64,000 nucleotides of DNA. Source: UBA5018 sp044375975. Its GTDB lineage: Bacteria > Cyanobacteriota > Cyanobacteriia > PCC-6307 > Cyanobiaceae. The DNA is taken from the NCBI GenBank assembly GCA_044375975.1, contig JBILLQ010000009.1:1-64000 (forward strand), written 5' to 3'. This document shows, one piece after another, positions 61,217 to 64,000 of this stretch. Positions within the stretch are counted from its first letter, which is position 1; the number at the start of each line of letters is the position of its first letter. The notes under the pieces were generated by a model, which saw only the letters and a program-made list of their open reading frames with translations, was not told where the DNA came from and searched no databases. The translations under genes and the position numbers were made by a program.

Positions 61217-62478
61217 GGCAGCGCCTCCAGCAGCTCCAACAGCGCCCGCCGCAACCCGGGTTGCCGCAACAGGGAGCCCTCGTTGGCGGCAGCCAGGGCC
61301 AGGGTCAGGGGAGGGCCGGTGCGGGCCAGGGCGCCAGGGGGTAGTTGCGCTGCACTGTATGGAGCCAGCACCACCCCCTGGCCCAGTTGGCGGCCCAACT
61401 GCTCCAGGTAGCGCTGCGGCAGCTGCCCCCGCACCGGGTGATAGCCCAGGTGAAGGGGCGCTCCATGGGCCGCGATCAGCGAGGTCAGCTCGGCGGCCAG
61501 GGCCTGTTGCCACTGGGGCCAGGCCCCCAGAAACGGCAGCCGCAGCACCGGCCGGCGGCGGCGCCAGGCAGCCGCCAATCGGGGCAGGTCATCGCGCACA
61601 TGGCCGCCGGGCAATTGCAACATTGGTGCCAGGGTGATCGGCCCCTGCTGGGGCCAGGGCCGCTCGGCCGGCTGCGGCGCTTCCGGGGCGGTGAGCGGCT
61701 GCAGCAGCACCGCCGCACCGCGGCGGCGCTCCAGTTCCCTGGCCAAAACCGGCCATTCCGGAGCCAGTTCCCCCCCGGCGCGGCCATGCACGATCAACAC
61801 CAGGGGGTTGGCCCCCAGGGCGGCCAGCCGGCGCTGGATGCGGCTGGCAACGGCTGGATCCAGCGGCTGGCGGGCCAGGTGGAGCAGGGCCGGGCGGGCC
61901 CTGGGCAGGCGGGCCAGCAGATCCACCGCCTGGCCCGCCAGCCCAGGGTCTAGATCGCTGGTTAGCTGGATCAAGGCGGCCCGCAGCGGCCGGCGCGGCC
62001 AGCAGGAGAGCCCCAGGCTCAGGGCCTCCAGGGCGCCACGGCGCACCGCCAGGGGCTGGGGGTTGAGCAGCTGGCCCAGCAGCAGAGACAGATCGCTGGG
62101 ATCCCGCTGGTGGCCCAGCAGCGCCAACGCCTGGGCCCGCGCCGCCTGGGACAGCTCCCCCTGGAGCCCCCGGCGCAGCTGGGCGGCGCAGTCGCGATGG
62201 CGGGGCTGGCCGATCAGGGGCAGCAGCTCTGGCGGCAGCAGCTCTGGGTGCAGCAGCTGTTGCTGGTTCCGCTCAAACCACCAGCGCAACAGCCGCACGG
62301 AAGCCTCGGCGGGCAGTTGATCGCTGAGCACCACCAGCAATTCCGCATCGACATCCACGCTGCCGGCTTCGATCGCCGCCAACCAGGGCTCCAGCTCAAG
62401 GGGTGTCTGGCGCCGCAACCGCTGCAGCCAGCCCCAGCGTTCCGGACTGTCGAGGGCGGGAAGCTCGCCGGGATCCAT
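61213..62478 (-). CDS. HEAT-like repeat protein with CbiX-type chelatase domain
   Basis: 421-aa protein (MDPGELPALD; the frame is open to 62574). The N-terminal half is helical repeats (LSQAARAQALALLGHQRDPS, LAVRRGALEALSLGLSCW). From about residue 230 a CbiX/sirohydrochlorin-chelatase-like domain: NPLVLIVHGRAGGELAPEWP with His, then ITLAPMLQLPGGHVRDDLPR with second His, and a second half-domain LPFLGAWPQWQQALAAEL. Between cobA and nirA, so it likely inserts Fe into sirohydrochlorin for nitrite reductase. The fusion with HEAT-like repeats is typical in picocyanobacteria as far as I recall. Confidence 0.82.
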   Translation of the reverse strand: MDPGELPALDSPERWGWLQRLRRQTPLELEPWLAAIEAGSVDVDAELLVVLSDQLPAEASVRLLRWWFERNQQQLLHPELLPPELLPLIGQPRHRDCAAQLRRGLQGELSQAARAQALALLGHQRDPSDLSLLLGQLLNPQPLAVRRGALEALSLGLSCWPRRPLRAALIQLTSDLDPGLAGQAVDLLARLPRARPALLHLARQPLDPAVASRIQRRLAALGANPLVLIVHGRAGGELAPEWPVLARELERRRGAAVLLQPLTAPEAPQPAERPWPQQGPITLAPMLQLPGGHVRDDLPRLAAAWRRRRPVLRLPFLGAWPQWQQALAAELTSLIAAHGAPLHLGYHPVRGQLPQRYLEQLGRQLGQGVVLAPYSAAQLPPGALARTGPPLTLALAAANEGSLLRQPGLRRALLELLEALP

Positions 62479-62694
62479 GGGCGCGGGGCAGCGAAGACAG
62501 GGAGCAGCGAAGCCAGGGGCAGTGCAGACAGGCGCAGCGCTTACAAGCGCAGCAAAGCGAGAGGCAGCGCCCATAGACGCCGTGAAGCTAGGAACAGTGC
62601 CGACGCCCCGGCGAAGCCGACCCCGACAGGCACCGCTCCAGGCCCAGCTGATTTGAGTTTGACGGCCTGGGGCCAGTAGTGCGACGGTGTAGGG

Positions 62695-62755
62695 GGCGGT
62701 GTAGTGAGGCGGTGTAGTAAGGCGGTGTAGTAAGGCGGTGTAGTAAGGCGGTATC
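62695..62755 (+). repeat. 13-bp tandem repeat after nirA
   Basis: Units GGCGGTGTAGTAA (62708-62720, 62721-62733, 62734-62746), flanked by one slightly changed unit on the left and a partial one on the right that abuts the nirA stop. Confidence 0.9.
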
Positions 62756-64000
62756 TAGGCCTGGGTGGCCAGGCGCTTGGCACCAAAGCGTTCCACTAGC
62801 AGATTTTCCAACACATCGGGCAGTTCATCTAGGGGCACCCCCTTGTGGTGAAGCTCGGCCAACTTGGGGTCTGCCGCCATCGAGCCGCCCAGGTAGATCT
62901 TCACCGCCTCCACCATCTCGCCATTTTTGCGGGCCTTGGCGCCCATGAAGCCGATTTCGCCCATGTAGGGCTGGCCGCAGGCGTTGGGGCAGCCGGTCCA
63001 GTGCATGCGCACCGAGTGAGCCAGCTCCAGGCGTTGATCCAGTTGATCGAGCACCGACTGGGCGGTGGTTTTGGTGGGGATCAGGGCGAAACTGCAGTAG
63101 CGGTTGCCGGTGCAGCTCACCGCTTCTGCCTGCAGGGGACTGGGGTTGGGACTGAAGCGCTGCAACAGAGGTTCGGCCAGCAGGGCCTCCAGCCGCTCAT
63201 TCGGCACATTCACTATCAGCACATTTTGGGCTTCATTGAGGCGTAGTTCGCCACTGCCGTAAGCCCTTGCCAGCCGGGCCAGCTCCAGCATGCTCGCGGC
63301 ATCGAGACGCCCCATCGGCACATGCAGCCCCAGCCAGCTCAAGCCGGGCTGTTTTTGGCTATTCACCCCCAGGCCATCGCGGGGGGCGCGCTGCACCAGA
63401 TGGCTGCCGTCATGGGCGAGCGGCTGGGGCGCCTCGGGGGCGAGGCTGGCGTAGCTGGCCAGCACCGCTTCTCGATAGGCCTCCAGGCCCAGGGCCTCGA
63501 TCAGATACATCAGGCGGCTCTTGGTGCGGACGGCCCGGTTGCCCTGCTGCTCGAAATGGCGCAGCAGCGCCAGGGTGAACAGGGGCAACTGCTCACCGGT
63601 GAGCCAGAGGCCCAAGGGGATCGCCAGTTCATTGCGCTGGGCGGAGAAGAAGCCGCCCACCATCACGGTGAAACCCAACTGGCCGTCGTGGTATGCGGGC
63701 AGGAAGGCCAGATCGTTATGCAGCAGGAAGCTGTCGGGGGCACCGCCGACGGCCACGTTGAATTTGCGCGGCAGATTGCGGGGGCCATCGGCCGAAAGCA
63801 ACCGGCTTTGAATTGCCTCCACCAGGGGGCGGGTGTCGAGGAATTCCTCCGGATCGATTCCGGCCAGGGGATTGGCGGTGATGTTGCGGGGGTTGTCGTG
63901 CCCGGATTGGCGGCTGGTGAGACCCACCCTCTCCAGGCCGGCGAGCAGCGGTGCCATGTCTTCCAGCAGCAGACCGCGCAGCTGGATGTTTTGGCGGGTG
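62755..64000 (-). CDS. nirA: Ferredoxin-nitrite reductase, cut by the window's right edge
   Basis: C-terminal about 415 residues of NirA; the frame stays open to base 64000 (TRQNIQLRGLLLEDMAPLL...), so the N-terminus lies outside. It reduces nitrite to ammonium with six electrons from ferredoxin. Seen: TSRQSGHDNPRNITANPLAG, FNVAVGGAPDSFLLHNDLAF, and the 4Fe-4S/siroheme ligands CTGNRYCSFALIPTKT and GCPNACGQPYMGEIGFMG (pattern C-x5-C ... C-x3-C). Beside siroheme genes cobA and cbiX-like, which supply its cofactor. Confidence 0.97.
   Translation of the reverse strand, partial: TRQNIQLRGLLLEDMAPLLAGLERVGLTSRQSGHDNPRNITANPLAGIDPEEFLDTRPLVEAIQSRLLSADGPRNLPRKFNVAVGGAPDSFLLHNDLAFLPAYHDGQLGFTVMVGGFFSAQRNELAIPLGLWLTGEQLPLFTLALLRHFEQQGNRAVRTKSRLMYLIEALGLEAYREAVLASYASLAPEAPQPLAHDGSHLVQRAPRDGLGVNSQKQPGLSWLGLHVPMGRLDAASMLELARLARAYGSGELRLNEAQNVLIVNVPNERLEALLAEPLLQRFSPNPSPLQAEAVSCTGNRYCSFALIPTKTTAQSVLDQLDQRLELAHSVRMHWTGCPNACGQPYMGEIGFMGAKARKNGEMVEAVKIYLGGSMAADPKLAELHHKGVPLDELPDVLENLLVERFGAKRLATQA

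Overview
The window looks like a chromosomal segment of a freshwater picocyanobacterium of the Synechococcus/Cyanobium/Vulcanococcus type. The support is a high-GC core genome with psbZ, a four-ACT aspartate kinase, ferredoxin-nitrite reductase with siroheme genes, urease, a pheophorbide-oxygenase-like Rieske protein and DUF3721. The genus is inferred from gene content only.

Layout. 0-4.8 kb: a secreted SdsA-type alkylsulfatase (minus), a small Cys-rich protein, and three small envelope genes (DUF305, DUF3721, PepSY-TM-like). 4.8-17.4 kb: a minus-strand type I restriction-modification operon (hsdM ... hsdS ... hsdR) interleaved with an ABC-type ATPase plus a small partner gene, two MntA/HepT pairs, one HI0073/HI0074-type nucleotidyltransferase pair, a degenerate HepT-like protein, an AlbA_2/Schlafen ATPase and a RhuM fragment. 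Most genes overlap by 1-14 bases. Two junctions carry duplicated ends of hsd genes (103 bp and 36 bp) that bracket the extra genes. A decayed vapBC-like pair lies just upstream of hsdM. 18-27.5 kb: an LRR-protein kinase, a Rieske oxygenase, three very small ORFs, argJ, an MpaB/DUF2236-CoaE fusion, a PEBP protein, a 12-bp tandem-repeat tract and hsp20. 28-34.5 kb: a TPR/GT32-like protein with an altered active-site motif, a Hint-domain protein, cysE, and a phospholipase C with beta-trefoil-like repeats and its own terminator. 34.6-46.7 kb, core housekeeping: secA, a GNAT gene, tRNA-Gly(GCC), ribH, psbZ, mutS, cobH, holA, lysC. 46.9-50.7 kb: a heme-oxygenase-like diiron protein plus cupin pair, a class III cyclase and a truncated fatty-acid-hydroxylase fragment. 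51.3-57.6 kb: ureABC, then the ATP-grasp / alpha-E / transglutaminase trio. 58-64 kb: a cupin-like gene, a CsgG-like lipoprotein gene, then cobA, a cbiX-like gene and nirA (cut by the window edge), which together make and use siroheme for nitrite reduction.

Notable points. The ATPase/partner pair nested in the RM operon is the best candidate for an undescribed defence module. Its partner gene has an in-frame amber codon followed by 50 more plausible codons. Short tandem repeats and two dispersed degenerate repeat families are common in the intergenic DNA, and some repeats have expanded inside coding sequence (cobH, mutS N-terminus, transglutaminase C-terminus).
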